Shown here: positions 35,170-43,592 of the stretch, piece by piece
Layout of the letters: every line of letters starts with the position of its first letter
Position numbering within the stretch: the first letter of the stretch is position 1
Origin: Elizabethkingia occulta
GTDB lineage: Bacteria > Bacteroidota > Bacteroidia > Flavobacteriales > Weeksellaceae
Length of the DNA stretch: 64,000 nt
Assembly: GCF_002023715.1 (NCBI RefSeq)
Contig: NZ_MAHX01000020.1
Location: 124,001-188,000 of the forward strand
Reading direction: 5' to 3'
Notes under the pieces: generated by a model
What the model was told of the DNA's origin: nothing
The model's input: the letters and a program-made list of their open reading frames with translations, nothing else
Database searches by the model: none
Translations under genes and position numbers: made by a program

Positions 35170-36686
35170 TGGTCATTAAAAAGAAACTTATTACTACCCG
35201 TGAAGAAAGGGAGGCTCTAAGCTTTTGGGATGAGTACTATAAATCACTTCAAAATACTGAAGTTGTAGATACTACAGAAACTCCGGAAGAAAAGGAGGAT
35301 CGTATCAAAAAATTAGAAGCTGATCCTGAAAAATGGTTCAAGTACTATTTTGAAAAATATTGTACTGCTGAACCTATGCCTTTTCATAAGCGATCTACTC
35401 GCAGGGTATTAGAAAATCCAGAGTGGTATGAGGTTCGACCATGGTCTCGGGAGCTTTCAAAATCCGGGCGTACTATGATGGAACTATTGTTCCTACACTG
35501 TACAGGCAAAAAGAAATTTACATTAATGATTTCTGCCAATAAGGATGCAGCCGTACGACTTCTAAAACCTTATAAACTGGCATTTGAGAAAAACCCACGT
35601 TTAAGAAACGATTATGGGGATCAGGTCAATTATGGTAACTGGGCAGAAGACGAATTTGTAACCCGTTCAGGATCGATGTTTATTGCTGTAGGTGCCGGAC
35701 AAGCTCCCAGAGGTGCAAGAAATGAAGAATTCCGTCCCGATAGTGTTGTAATGGATGACTTCGATACAGATGAGGATTGCAGAAACCCTGATATCATAGA
35801 TAAGAAATGGGAATGGTTCGAACAGGCAGTATATGGTACACGTTCAATTTCCAATCCTTTGCTTGTCATATTCAATGGAAATATCATTGCAGATTATTGC
35901 TGCATTAAAAAGGCGATGGAAATTGCCGATTTCTACGAGATTATAAACATTCGGGATAAAAACGGGAAATCTACATGGCCAACGAAGAACACTGAAGCAA
36001 TGATTGACAGGGTACTGTCTAAAATTTCAGCAGCATCTGCACAAAAAGAATACTTCAACAATCCTATTGTTCTGGGTAAAGTCTTCAAAAAATTGCACTA
36101 CGGGAAAGTACAGCCATTGCACAAGTACAAGTATTTGGTAGCATACACCGACCCTTCCTACAAGAAAAACGGAGACTACAAAGCAACCTTTATTATCGGA
36201 AAATATAAAGATGAATATCATGTGCTTTGGGTCAGATGCCAGCAAACATCAGTATCCAATATGATTGAATGGCAGTTTGAAGCTTTAAAGTTCGTGAATG
36301 ATAAAAGCGCATTATTCCTATACATAGAATACCCATGGATTGATGACACTTTAAAAAGGGAGATTAAGAAAGCCAATAAACGCCACAATCGTGTACTAAA
36401 TCTAAAAGCAGACGAAAGATCAAAGCCTGATAAATTCTACCGTATAGAATCGAATCTGGAACCTTTAAACAGTAGTGTGAAGCTGATTTTCGCAGATTAT
36501 CTGGAAGGTACACCAGATATGAAAACCGTGGAATTCCAATTTTTGGCACTATCACCTAAAAGCCGTGCAAATGACGATGCACCAGACGCTTGTGAGGGCG
36601 GTGTATGGATCATCAATCATAAAAACCTTATACAAACAGCCCCGCCTTCACATTACAGACCACCAATAAATAAAAAACGATACTAA
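35169..36686 (+). CDS. terL: Terminase large subunit
   Basis: 505-residue DNA packaging motor. Visible are an N-terminal ATPase region with FTLMISANKDAAVRLL, a Walker B-like SVVMDDFDTDEDCRN, a coupling-type VIFNGN segment, and a C-terminal RNase H-like nuclease domain starting YLVAYTDPSYKKNGDY with later acidic residues (YIEYPWIDDTL, NDDAPDACEGG). The Walker A is not obvious; APRGARNEEF may belong to the arginine/ATPase loop region. Mu-like phages use this enzyme to cut and package replicated phage DNA by the headful route. Confidence 0.88.
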   Translation: MVIKKKLITTREEREALSFWDEYYKSLQNTEVVDTTETPEEKEDRIKKLEADPEKWFKYYFEKYCTAEPMPFHKRSTRRVLENPEWYEVRPWSRELSKSGRTMMELLFLHCTGKKKFTLMISANKDAAVRLLKPYKLAFEKNPRLRNDYGDQVNYGNWAEDEFVTRSGSMFIAVGAGQAPRGARNEEFRPDSVVMDDFDTDEDCRNPDIIDKKWEWFEQAVYGTRSISNPLLVIFNGNIIADYCCIKKAMEIADFYEIINIRDKNGKSTWPTKNTEAMIDRVLSKISAASAQKEYFNNPIVLGKVFKKLHYGKVQPLHKYKYLVAYTDPSYKKNGDYKATFIIGKYKDEYHVLWVRCQQTSVSNMIEWQFEALKFVNDKSALFLYIEYPWIDDTLKREIKKANKRHNRVLNLKADERSKPDKFYRIESNLEPLNSSVKLIFADYLEGTPDMKTVEFQFLALSPKSRANDDAPDACEGGVWIINHKNLIQTAPPSHYRPPINKKRY

Positions 36687-36687
36687 A

Positions 36688-36882
36688 ATGGATGAGACTG
36701 AAAAAAAAATTATGGAATCTCTTGTTAAAGCCCATAATGATTATGTAAAACTCTCTTCAACACATCCAAGTGACATCAAAGACTGGACGAATGCCTTACA
36801 TATACTTCAGGATATTTTAACAAGAAGGATTTTAAGAAGAGATTACCCTAAAGACTTTATAACCATAAAAAACAAAAGTTAA
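36688..36882 (+). CDS. Small phage protein in head operon
   Basis: 64 residues, helical and charged (MDETEKKIMESLVKAHNDYVKL, DWTNALHILQDILTRRILRR). It fits tightly between terL (1 nt) and the gp36-like gene (2 nt), so it is a real gene of the head operon. No family recognised. Confidence 0.7.
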   Translation: MDETEKKIMESLVKAHNDYVKLSSTHPSDIKDWTNALHILQDILTRRILRRDYPKDFITIKNKS

Positions 36883-36884
36883 TT

Positions 36885-37295
36885 ATGAACCAGTTTATTA
36901 CACCGGATGAACTCCGGACACACGCATACGATGAAGAAATAAAAGCCATTATCCGGGAAGATGAAACTATTGCACTTGCCAGTATTGATATGGCGATAGA
37001 GTTTGCAGAAAGCAAGCTAATGAAAGACTATGATACTGCCGAAATTTTTGCCAAAAGAGGTGATGACCGAAGCACTTTACTGGTTAAAATCATTAAAGAC
37101 ATTGCAATATGGGAACTAATAGGCTTAGCAAACCCGAGTATTGATTATGATGATAAGAAATTGCGGTATGAGGATGCCAAAGGATGGTTAACAGCTGTTT
37201 ACAAAGGAATGCCTACCAGCTTACCCCGGAAGGAAACCAAAGAAGCTTCCTCATTTAAATATACTTCTAACCCTAAACGTGAAAATTACTACTAG
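36885..37295 (+). CDS. Mu gp36-like (DUF1320) head-tail connector protein
   Basis: 136 residues matching the DUF1320 pattern: FITPDELRTHAYDEEIKAI, then ASIDMAIEFAESKLMKDYDT, IKDIAIWELIGLANPSIDYDD and a C-terminal region of a helical head-completion protein. In Mu, gp36 lies after the capsid and is thought to be a head-tail adaptor. Here it has moved upstream of the portal gene (2-nt gap). Confidence 0.8.
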   Translation: MNQFITPDELRTHAYDEEIKAIIREDETIALASIDMAIEFAESKLMKDYDTAEIFAKRGDDRSTLLVKIIKDIAIWELIGLANPSIDYDDKKLRYEDAKGWLTAVYKGMPTSLPRKETKEASSFKYTSNPKRENYY

Positions 37296-37297
37296 TC

Positions 37298-38578
37298 ATG
37301 GAAGAAACAAAAATCGGCTTTGAAACATTAGCAGCTAAAGCCAAAGACAGTAATGCCGGAAAGAATATAAAAATCAGTCAGGTTCTCGTCGTACAACCTC
37401 CAAAACGGGATTCAACAGATGTGGTAAAATGGCGAAGTGCAATAAAATCGGCAGATAAAGGAAAACGAAGCCCGCTAACATTACTCATTAATGATTTATT
37501 GCTAGATCCGGTTATGGCTGATGCACTAGACCGTAGAATTAGAAAAATAACAAACCATGATATTGTTTTTCTGAGTGATGGTGATGAGATAGATGAAATG
37601 TTCGACTTAATAGACAGTTTGAAATTTGAAGAACTATTGCAGGAATTGATTTTATCCAAAGCTTATGGGAAATCTGTTGTAGAACTTGCTTTCAATCCTG
37701 CTTTTGATATCTATTCGGTACCTAGACAAAATTTAGATACCAAAAGAAAAGTAATATTAAAGGACGTTTCCCAAGATGATGGTATTTCTTATGAAAACGA
37801 TGATTTTATTTTAAACATCGGAAAGGATGATGATTTAGGTTTTTTAACCAGAGTTGCACCGTATGTTATATTCAAAAGAAATGGGGGCGCTGATTATGCA
37901 CAATTCTGTGAGCTGTTTGGCATTCCAATTCTTGCGGGGCTTTATGATCCGGAGGATGAAAACGCCCGCACAGAAATGGAGGATTCAATGACAAAACGAG
38001 GTGCAGGAGGTTCCATTGTTATGAGTAAAAATAGCGATATCAAACCTATAAGCAGCGGAGAAGGAAAATCCGCAGTACATGATACTTTTCTTTCTTGGCT
38101 TGATGAACAAATATTGATTGGTATTATCGGGCAGACAATGACCACAAAAAATGGTTCCAGTCTATCACAATCACAGGTACACCAGAAAACAGAAGAAGAA
38201 ATTGCAGAAAGTGACCGCCGTTTTGTACAGCGATATTTGAATACTTATTTTGTGCCAATACTTGAAAAAAGAGGCTATCCGGTAAAAGCAGGGTTTTTCA
38301 AATTCTTGGATAAAGACGATACACCGCTGAAAGACAAACTAGATATCGCTTTGAAGGTAGATGAAAAAACCGCAGAAGGTGTTGACGATGAATACTTCTA
38401 TACCACATTCGGTCTACCAAAAGGCAATAAAACCAATACAAAAGAATCGAATCCAAGTAAGGAAGAAGTACCTACGGATCAGCCTCCAAAGGGTGAAAAG
38501 AAGCCTAAAAAAGTTGATGCCAAAGGCTTATCCCTATATGACAAGGTATTAAATTTTTTCGGGGACGCTCCTCGGTAG
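37298..38578 (+). CDS. Portal protein (Mu gp29-like, DUF935)
   Basis: 426 residues with the DUF935 portal pattern: SPLTLLINDLLLDPVMADALDRRIRKI near the N-terminus, LQELILSKAYGKSVVELAF, a YVIFKRNGGADYAQFCELFGIPI segment and GIIGQTMTTKNGSSLSQSQVHQ. It forms the dodecameric channel at the capsid vertex. Near the 3' end the codons for L-N-F-F run through A-AAT-TTT-TTC (38551-38560), a canonical -1 slippery sequence, and the gpF frame is open in -1 from 38542, so a portal-gpF fusion may be made by frameshifting. Confidence 0.87.
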   Translation: MEETKIGFETLAAKAKDSNAGKNIKISQVLVVQPPKRDSTDVVKWRSAIKSADKGKRSPLTLLINDLLLDPVMADALDRRIRKITNHDIVFLSDGDEIDEMFDLIDSLKFEELLQELILSKAYGKSVVELAFNPAFDIYSVPRQNLDTKRKVILKDVSQDDGISYENDDFILNIGKDDDLGFLTRVAPYVIFKRNGGADYAQFCELFGIPILAGLYDPEDENARTEMEDSMTKRGAGGSIVMSKNSDIKPISSGEGKSAVHDTFLSWLDEQILIGIIGQTMTTKNGSSLSQSQVHQKTEEEIAESDRRFVQRYLNTYFVPILEKRGYPVKAGFFKFLDKDDTPLKDKLDIALKVDEKTAEGVDDEYFYTTFGLPKGNKTNTKESNPSKEEVPTDQPPKGEKKPKKVDAKGLSLYDKVLNFFGDAPR

Positions 38579-39867
38579 ATTACTATCTATACGAGGAGCT
38601 GGACTGGCAGCGTCTTGAAAATGAGTACAAGCATATTTGTAGCCATGGACACCAGCTTTCACATAAACCACAGCCAGATTGGGCGGATTTATTGGCAGAT
38701 GAATGGATAAAGGCTTTAGAGGACATATATCGCAATAAAGGCAATGACGGAAGTATCAATAAGCCTATTGTTACTAAAACTACTCAGGAACTGGTAAAAC
38801 CAATAGATAACGTATTCGGGCAAAAGATTGATTATGATACTCCCGATTATGTTATGCGGGAAATGCTGAAAAAAAACGTCTGGAAATTTGCTGTAGCAAA
38901 AAATTACAATGATTGTGTCAGACTTTCAAATCTGATTTTGCGCCCTGATGGAAGCCTTCGCCCATGGAACGAATTTAAAAGAGAAGCTCAGTTAATCGTA
39001 GGAACCTCAAACCGTTATTTAAGAACAGAATATGATACTATTGTAGCATCAGCACAAATGAGCCGTTTATGGCAAGAAATACAAAGAGATAAACATATAT
39101 TCCCATTTGTGCAATTTGATGTCGTAATGGACGATCACACAAGCGAAATATGCAGTCCGCTCCATAATGTCATAATGTCTGTTGATGATAAAAGGTTAAT
39201 ATACTTTTTCCCGCCGAATCACTTTAACTGCCGGACAACTATCAGAAAATTAAGAACGGGAATACCCACCGAAGATGTAGAATTACCAGAAATACCGGAA
39301 GCTTTTCAAAATAACGTAGCCGTGAGCGGTGAAATATTCACAGATAAGAATGCTTATATCGAAAATACCCCTAAAAAGGTACTGTCAATATCCGAAGAAT
39401 TTGCAAAGCGTTGGCAGAACTATGAAAAGCTGCTAAAGGATAAAAACTATCAGGAAGTACACTTTGGAAAATCCGGAGGAATGAAAGCTACTCACATAGG
39501 GCATAACTTCAATAAGAATACCGGAAAATACGAAAAAGAGGTTCAGGATCTTTTTTATGAAAAAGGTGATGAAATAATACTAACCAATGAAAGGTCTGAT
39601 ATCCCGGGTAAAAAAGTAGATGGCTTGTTAAATGGGAAAACATTTGACATCAGTACAATTATAGGAACAGGAAAGAATACTATAAAAAGGGCTTTGAATC
39701 ATAGTAAAGATAAAAATGCGCAGATAGCTATCCTTTATTTCCCTAACAAAGAAATGTTTAATCTGGCATGGTTACAAAACTCTATTAAAATGTATAATGG
39801 TCAGACATCATATAGGTTTGAGCAGATTATTTATGTCGTAAACGGGCAGATTGTATACATACAATAA
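38542..39867 (+). CDS. Minor head protein (gpF-like) with C-terminal nuclease/toxin-like domain
   Basis: Frame open from 38542, in -1 relative to the portal gene, with coding-like sequence from 38578 (DYYLYEELDWQRLENEYKH) but no ATG; the first standard start is a TTG at 38692. So translation probably begins by -1 frameshifting in the portal gene or from a rare ATT at 38548. Middle part (KREAQLIVGTSNRYLRTEYD, FDVVMDDHTSEICSPLHN, FFPPNHFNCRTTIRKL) is the phage Mu F/SPP1 gp7 head morphogenesis domain. The C-terminal ~115 residues (ETFYEKGDE-like start, IPGKKVDGLLNGKTFDISTI, RALNHSKDKNAQIAILY) resemble CdiA-CT/PBECR-type tRNA nuclease domains. A hairpin follows the stop. Confidence 0.78.
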   Translation, partial: QGIKFFRGRSSVDYYLYEELDWQRLENEYKHICSHGHQLSHKPQPDWADLLADEWIKALEDIYRNKGNDGSINKPIVTKTTQELVKPIDNVFGQKIDYDTPDYVMREMLKKNVWKFAVAKNYNDCVRLSNLILRPDGSLRPWNEFKREAQLIVGTSNRYLRTEYDTIVASAQMSRLWQEIQRDKHIFPFVQFDVVMDDHTSEICSPLHNVIMSVDDKRLIYFFPPNHFNCRTTIRKLRTGIPTEDVELPEIPEAFQNNVAVSGEIFTDKNAYIENTPKKVLSISEEFAKRWQNYEKLLKDKNYQEVHFGKSGGMKATHIGHNFNKNTGKYEKEVQDLFYEKGDEIILTNERSDIPGKKVDGLLNGKTFDISTIIGTGKNTIKRALNHSKDKNAQIAILYFPNKEMFNLAWLQNSIKMYNGQTSYRFEQIIYVVNGQIVYIQ

Positions 39868-39868
39868 A

Positions 39869-39895
39869 AAAACCACCCTTTTACAGAGTGGTTTT
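39869..39895 (+). terminator. Hairpin after the gpF gene
   Basis: AAAACCAC-ccttttacaga-GTGGTTTT, starting 2 nt after the gpF stop and ending in four T. A weak terminator inside the head operon, directly behind the nuclease-like domain; the next gene starts 70 nt later. Confidence 0.5.
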
Positions 39896-39964
39896 AAGCA
39901 CAATGAGCAGCCGAACTGGTCTCTTTGTTTCACAAATATACAAAACTTTTTGAATATCAAGCAA

Positions 39965-40498
39965 ATGGCAAAGAATTTAGGTGAATTATTATTAAAGAAA
40001 AGAGATGCACTAGCACAGACATTTCGTGACCTCCCCGCAATAGTGGGTAATGAAGTTATAAACTTTACATTGGAAAACTTTGAAAAACAAGGTTGGCAGG
40101 GTAATTCTTTTGAACCATGGGAGAAAAGAAAGAATCCTACATCATGGGGCAAAGAGGATGATACAGGACGAGCTTTATTAGTAAAAACAGGTAAACTGAA
40201 ACGAAGTATTAGAATTTTAGCCATTCATCAGGATAAAGTTTCTATTGGAGTAGGTGGCGCAGATGTTCCCTATGCTAAAGCTCATAATGAAGGATTCAAA
40301 GGAACAGTAACCCAGAACGTAAGCGAACACACCAGAAGAGACAAGAACCTCAAAAATATTAAGGTTTCTGCCTTTAAAAGAACTATTAAACAAAATATAC
40401 CGAAACGGAAGTTTATAGGATCAGCTGAAGAATCTTCAGTACTAAATGATCGGATAAAAAAAGTCTGTATCGATGAAATTAAAAATGCCATGAAATAA
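39965..40498 (+). CDS. Virion morphogenesis protein (gpG-like)
   Basis: 177 residues from the ATG at 39965. The frame is open to 39851, but that part covers a hairpin and is not protein-like. Motifs TFRDLPAIVGNEVINFTLENFEKQGWQG, KTGKLKRSIRI and DVPYAKAHNEGF are typical of the phage virion morphogenesis (Mu gpG/P2 gpS, HK97 gp10-type) family used in tail or head completion. C-terminus is lysine-rich (AFKRTIKQNIPKRKFIG). Confidence 0.85.
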   Translation: MAKNLGELLLKKRDALAQTFRDLPAIVGNEVINFTLENFEKQGWQGNSFEPWEKRKNPTSWGKEDDTGRALLVKTGKLKRSIRILAIHQDKVSIGVGGADVPYAKAHNEGFKGTVTQNVSEHTRRDKNLKNIKVSAFKRTIKQNIPKRKFIGSAEESSVLNDRIKKVCIDEIKNAMK

Positions 40499-40519
40499 CC
40501 TTTAAAAACTATTTAAACA

Positions 40520-40954
40520 ATGGAAAAACTGTATTTAAAAATCGTAGAATTATTGGGAGCGATTCCAGAGATAAAGTATATCGATCTGGATTCCGGACAA
40601 CTTCAGGAAGAAAAACCACCATTGGCTTATCCCGCGGTTTTAGTACGTATTAATGAGAACAGAGAAGATGTAGACAATGTATTTCAAATTGTAACAGGAA
40701 ATATTCAGCTATTAGTAATTGACAAAACATTTTCCGAAACAAATAGCATTACACCTGAAGCAGTCCGAAAAAAAGGACTTGGGTATATGACACTTAACAC
40801 TAAAATCTATAATATTTTACAAGGTTATGAGGATTCGGAGTTTAGAAGCTTTACCAATACCGCTAAAACGGATCAGCAACTTAGAAAAGGTTTAAAGACG
40901 ATTGCACAGCAATGGACAACGTCTTGGCGGGAGAGTATGTATAATTCCAACTAA
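40520..40954 (+). CDS. Tail completion/head-tail joining-like protein
   Basis: 144 residues: MEKLYLKIVELLGAIPEIKYIDLD, PAVLVRINENREDVDNVFQIVTGNIQLLVIDKT, a pattern of tail terminator/completion proteins (Mu gp37 or HK97 gp10-like class). It is the last rightward head gene, and its 3' end overlaps the oppositely directed 40881-41213 gene by 74 nt. Confidence 0.7.
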   Translation: MEKLYLKIVELLGAIPEIKYIDLDSGQLQEEKPPLAYPAVLVRINENREDVDNVFQIVTGNIQLLVIDKTFSETNSITPEAVRKKGLGYMTLNTKIYNILQGYEDSEFRSFTNTAKTDQQLRKGLKTIAQQWTTSWRESMYNSN

Positions 40955-41213
40955 AAAACGGGAATCTGGATTTTAACTGTTGTACAGATACCTGATTCCT
41001 TTCAAGTTCTGAAATAATGTCGCCGCATTCTGAGATCAAATCACAGATGCGGCTTTCTGATATGTCGAATTCCTGTTCTAATTCGCTAAGACAACGAGAG
41101 AAGTTAAGTCCTAAAAGACAGCTGTACCAATAAAAACGAGCCGCTAATTTGTTGTTGCGATTTTGGATTAAGAACGGGCTGCGACCCTTTGATATGTTAG
41201 TAACACTTGACAT
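40881..41213 (-). CDS. Putative HTH regulator, Mor-like candidate
   Basis: 110 residues from the ATG at 41213 (the frame opens 12 codons earlier). Sequence KGRSPFLIQNRNNKLAARFYWYSCLLGLNFSRCL then LSELEQEFDISESRICDLISECGDIISEL gives a basic helix and a helix-turn-helix like the Mor/C late activators of Mu and a family of small Bacteroidota phage proteins. It is the last gene of the leftward early/middle operon, as Mor is in Mu. Its end overlaps the convergent late gene by 74 nt. Role is inferred. Confidence 0.65.
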   Translation of the reverse strand: MSSVTNISKGRSPFLIQNRNNKLAARFYWYSCLLGLNFSRCLSELEQEFDISESRICDLISECGDIISELERNQVSVQQLKSRFPFFSWNYTYSPAKTLSIAVQSSLNLF

Positions 41214-41269
41214 TACTACAAAAATAAAAAAACGCCTGAACTTGTGCAAGTTGGCGTTTTGTATGGAAA

Positions 41270-41791
41270 CTAAAAATTATTATCTGTTAATTCTTTTTGT
41301 ATACCAGTTTTTATCTGGGTTAACTTAGAGTTTAAATATTTTTCTAGTGGTTCTTTTAGATTTTCTCTATTCAGCTGTCCATTATCATTATAAATACCAT
41401 CAAAACCACGATAAGGCAACTTTGAAGAGCTATAGTTGCTATTAGTTTGCAAGTACTTTATAGTTGGTTGATACTTAATTTTACCATCTTTGAAAGTATA
41501 AATGTCTTGATAGGTATAATCTAAATTACTTACTGCATATTTAGCAACTGCATTAACAACAATCTGATCATTGTCAACTATAGATATAACGTTGTCAGGT
41601 GAGTTAAACTGCTTTTGTAAATACATTCTAGTAGCCTTAAATAATTCTGCTTGTGATTTGTCTGCAAAATCAAGAACTATATAATTTTTAGCTGTATCTT
41701 TTTCATTTATAATTCCATCAGGGGATAATTTAAAACTTTGCGCATTAACAAATATTGTTGATAGAGTAAGAAATAATAACAGTTTTTTCAT
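41270..41791 (-). CDS. Secreted DUF4468-like protein carried by the prophage
   Basis: 173 residues with a clear signal peptide (MKKLLLFLTLSTIFVNAQSF, cut after NAQ). The mature part (IVLDFADKSQAELFKATRMYLQKQFNSPDNVISIVDNDQIVVNA) matches the DUF4468/TBP-like beta-alpha-beta fold common in Bacteroidota exported proteins. Phages rarely need such a protein for growth, so it looks like a cargo gene possibly expressed from the prophage. It lies between the HTH gene and a small cytoplasmic gene in the leftward operon. Confidence 0.75.
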   Translation of the reverse strand: MKKLLLFLTLSTIFVNAQSFKLSPDGIINEKDTAKNYIVLDFADKSQAELFKATRMYLQKQFNSPDNVISIVDNDQIVVNAVAKYAVSNLDYTYQDIYTFKDGKIKYQPTIKYLQTNSNYSSSKLPYRGFDGIYNDNGQLNRENLKEPLEKYLNSKLTQIKTGIQKELTDNNF

Positions 41792-41814
41792 AGTTTAAAA
41801 TTTTTCAAATTTAA

Positions 41815-42036
41815 TTAATAATCTCTTCCAACAAAGTAACCAAGCCAAAATAAATCTTTTGCTGATATCTCTTTTCCTTTTTTAGGTGAAAATATAATTG
41901 TTCGGCTATCTGTTGTAATAGTTTTAACCGTAATATTAGTTTTAGTTGCAATACCTATACCAATAGAACAGTCTTTCAATGCTGTCTGTATATTTTTTAT
42001 AATTTCCGGTTGTGCGTTTATTTTAATTTCTTCCAT
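41815..42036 (-). CDS. Small phage protein of unknown function
   Basis: 73 residues from the ATG at 42036 (MEEIKINAQPEIIKN); the frame is open 8 codons further. It has alternating hydrophobic strands (ITVKTITTDSRTIIFSP) and ends FWLGYFVGRDY. Similar small beta-rich proteins occur in Bacteroidota phages; no function known to me. A hairpin (AGCCCCGG-ttt-CCCGAGGCT, imperfect) lies just upstream at about 42065-42083. Confidence 0.6.
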   Translation of the reverse strand: MEEIKINAQPEIIKNIQTALKDCSIGIGIATKTNITVKTITTDSRTIIFSPKKGKEISAKDLFWLGYFVGRDY

Positions 42037-42197
42037 TTTAGTATTATTAAAAATTATCAAAAAAGCCCCGGTTTCCCGAGGCTAACCAATGATACATTCA
42101 TATTAATCTACTTCTTAGCCTCCTTCATTGTTTTTATAACCAAAGATAATTCCAGATTATTTTTATCTATTACGGCAATCCGTAAGGAATTTTAAAA

Positions 42198-42476
42198 TTA
42201 TTTATTAAGTGTTTTTAAAAGCTTTTTAACTTCTGTTTCAAACACCTTTAAATACAATGTGTTTTCGCTTTGTTTTTCATCCTGCTTTGTTGCTGTAAAG
42301 GTGTAAACTTCTGTTTTTGGTTCATTTACCAACATTTCTTCGGTAGCGGGTAATTTTTGAATAAAAGCTTTGATCTCGTAGCCTTCCATCTGTAGAAAGC
42401 TGACAATATCGCTTTGCGGAATATGCATTTTTATTTCCATTCTGATAACGTCATTTATTGGTGTTAGCTGTATCAT
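42198..42476 (-). CDS. Small phage protein of unknown function
   Basis: 92 residues: IRMEIKMHIPQSDIVSFLQMEGYEIKAFIQKL, then an acidic middle and a C-terminal helix (LYLKVFETEVKKLLKTLNK). It overlaps the upstream 130-residue gene by 4 nt, in the leftward operon. No recognised family. Confidence 0.65.
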   Translation of the reverse strand: MIQLTPINDVIRMEIKMHIPQSDIVSFLQMEGYEIKAFIQKLPATEEMLVNEPKTEVYTFTATKQDEKQSENTLYLKVFETEVKKLLKTLNK

Positions 42477-42865
42477 ATTGAATTTTCATCTTTACTTTTA
42501 TTTGATTTAAAAGCCCCAGCACAAGGAAATATACTGTCTGAAATCCAAAATTTTATAATTTCCAAATATATTTCTGAATGACTGTTTCCATGGAAAACAA
42601 ATCTATCCATTGTGCATCTATACTGAAAAGTCTCTGTAACATTAAAATAATTTCCATCATCAGCTTTTATCCATCTTGTCTTTTCAAATCTTCTATCGGT
42701 ACTTTTTGAAATTTTAATTTCATTACTACCAGATAAAGCCCTGCATATAATTTCTAACCAATCTTCTGATTGACTTTTTATAGCTTCATCAACAAATAGC
42801 CTTGCATCCCATTCTTTTTCATGTTTAGGAATAAAATTATTTGCTACTGTTTTTAGATTTCTCAT
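42473..42865 (-). CDS. Phage protein of unknown function
   Basis: 130 residues, starting MRNLKTVANNFIPKHEKEWDARLFVDEAIKSQSEDW, with several aromatic and cysteine residues in the second half (NYFNVTETFQYRCTMDRFVF). It overlaps the downstream gene by 4 nt and the upstream one by 29 nt. No recognised domain; co-transcription with replication-type genes suggests an early/middle role. Confidence 0.6.
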   Translation of the reverse strand: MRNLKTVANNFIPKHEKEWDARLFVDEAIKSQSEDWLEIICRALSGSNEIKISKSTDRRFEKTRWIKADDGNYFNVTETFQYRCTMDRFVFHGNSHSEIYLEIIKFWISDSIFPCAGAFKSNKSKDENSI

Positions 42866-43592
42866 TTCTTGATTGTTTTTCTGTTATTAAAATATTGTAT
42901 ACCTCTGGGTGAGTTCTTTGTGAAGTATTGGAAATCATTGTTTCCAGTTCTTTGTCTGTCATCTGCTTTGCAGTATTAGGCAAACTTGAAATATAAGCTT
43001 CCAAGCTAAATAAAGGGTCATTCCGGTCTGCTTTTGCCTTAGACGGTACTTTTATCTTTTTAGATAGCTTTTCAAACATTTTGGCTGTTTTATCGCTTAT
43101 TGGAGTTTCCTCAATTTGTCTATTGATTAACTTTTGCTGTGAAACTATTATCTTCTCACGGATTTCTGCTTTTTCATCCATATACTTTGGAATCCAACCC
43201 ATAATTACAACATGATCCAGACGGTAAAAATCTCCAAAGCTTCCATTTCGTGCCATCTTAAACAATAAAACGATATCCTCTAAAGTGTCACCATACTTAA
43301 AAGCCTCTATCAGATCGGCAGATAATGCAATCATTTGATCATCATTAAGCTTTTTATTTACATTTATAAGATTATTAAATCTGTATAGTATTGCATAAAC
43401 TGTTTTAATTAAGGTATTTTCATCAGTTTTTATCAGTTGTGCGATACTGGAACCTGTTTGGAAAACTTCTTTAATAGTTAATTTCCTTTCAATACTTGCT
43501 AACTCAATACTATTGTTTTCCACCAAACATTGCATCAATTTTGCTGAAGGCAGATGCTGGATCGTTGTGTTTTGGCTTGTTGAGTTCTTCAT
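42837..43592 (-). CDS. Phage replication-region protein of unknown function
   Basis: 251 residues, mainly helical: QTGSSIAQLIKTDENTLIKTVYAILYRF, LIEAFKYGDTLEDIVLLFKMARNGSFGDFYRLDHVVIMGWIPKYM. The pattern 'MARxGxFG-Y-RLD' followed by long helices is seen in Bacteroidota phage proteins next to DnaC/Phg_2220_C-like genes. The start overlaps the upstream gene by 83 nt; an in-frame ATG at 43535 would cut this to 26 nt and may be the real start. Confidence 0.65.
   Translation of the reverse strand: MKNSTSQNTTIQHLPSAKLMQCLVENNSIELASIERKLTIKEVFQTGSSIAQLIKTDENTLIKTVYAILYRFNNLINVNKKLNDDQMIALSADLIEAFKYGDTLEDIVLLFKMARNGSFGDFYRLDHVVIMGWIPKYMDEKAEIREKIIVSQQKLINRQIEETPISDKTAKMFEKLSKKIKVPSKAKADRNDPLFSLEAYISSLPNTAKQMTDKELETMISNTSQRTHPEVYNILITEKQSRNEKSKNSSK

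Noticed and set aside
42061-42197. Possible 26-27 codon leftward frame ending KTMKEAKK
   Set aside because: Protein-like composition but no usable start codon; probably a remnant or leader.
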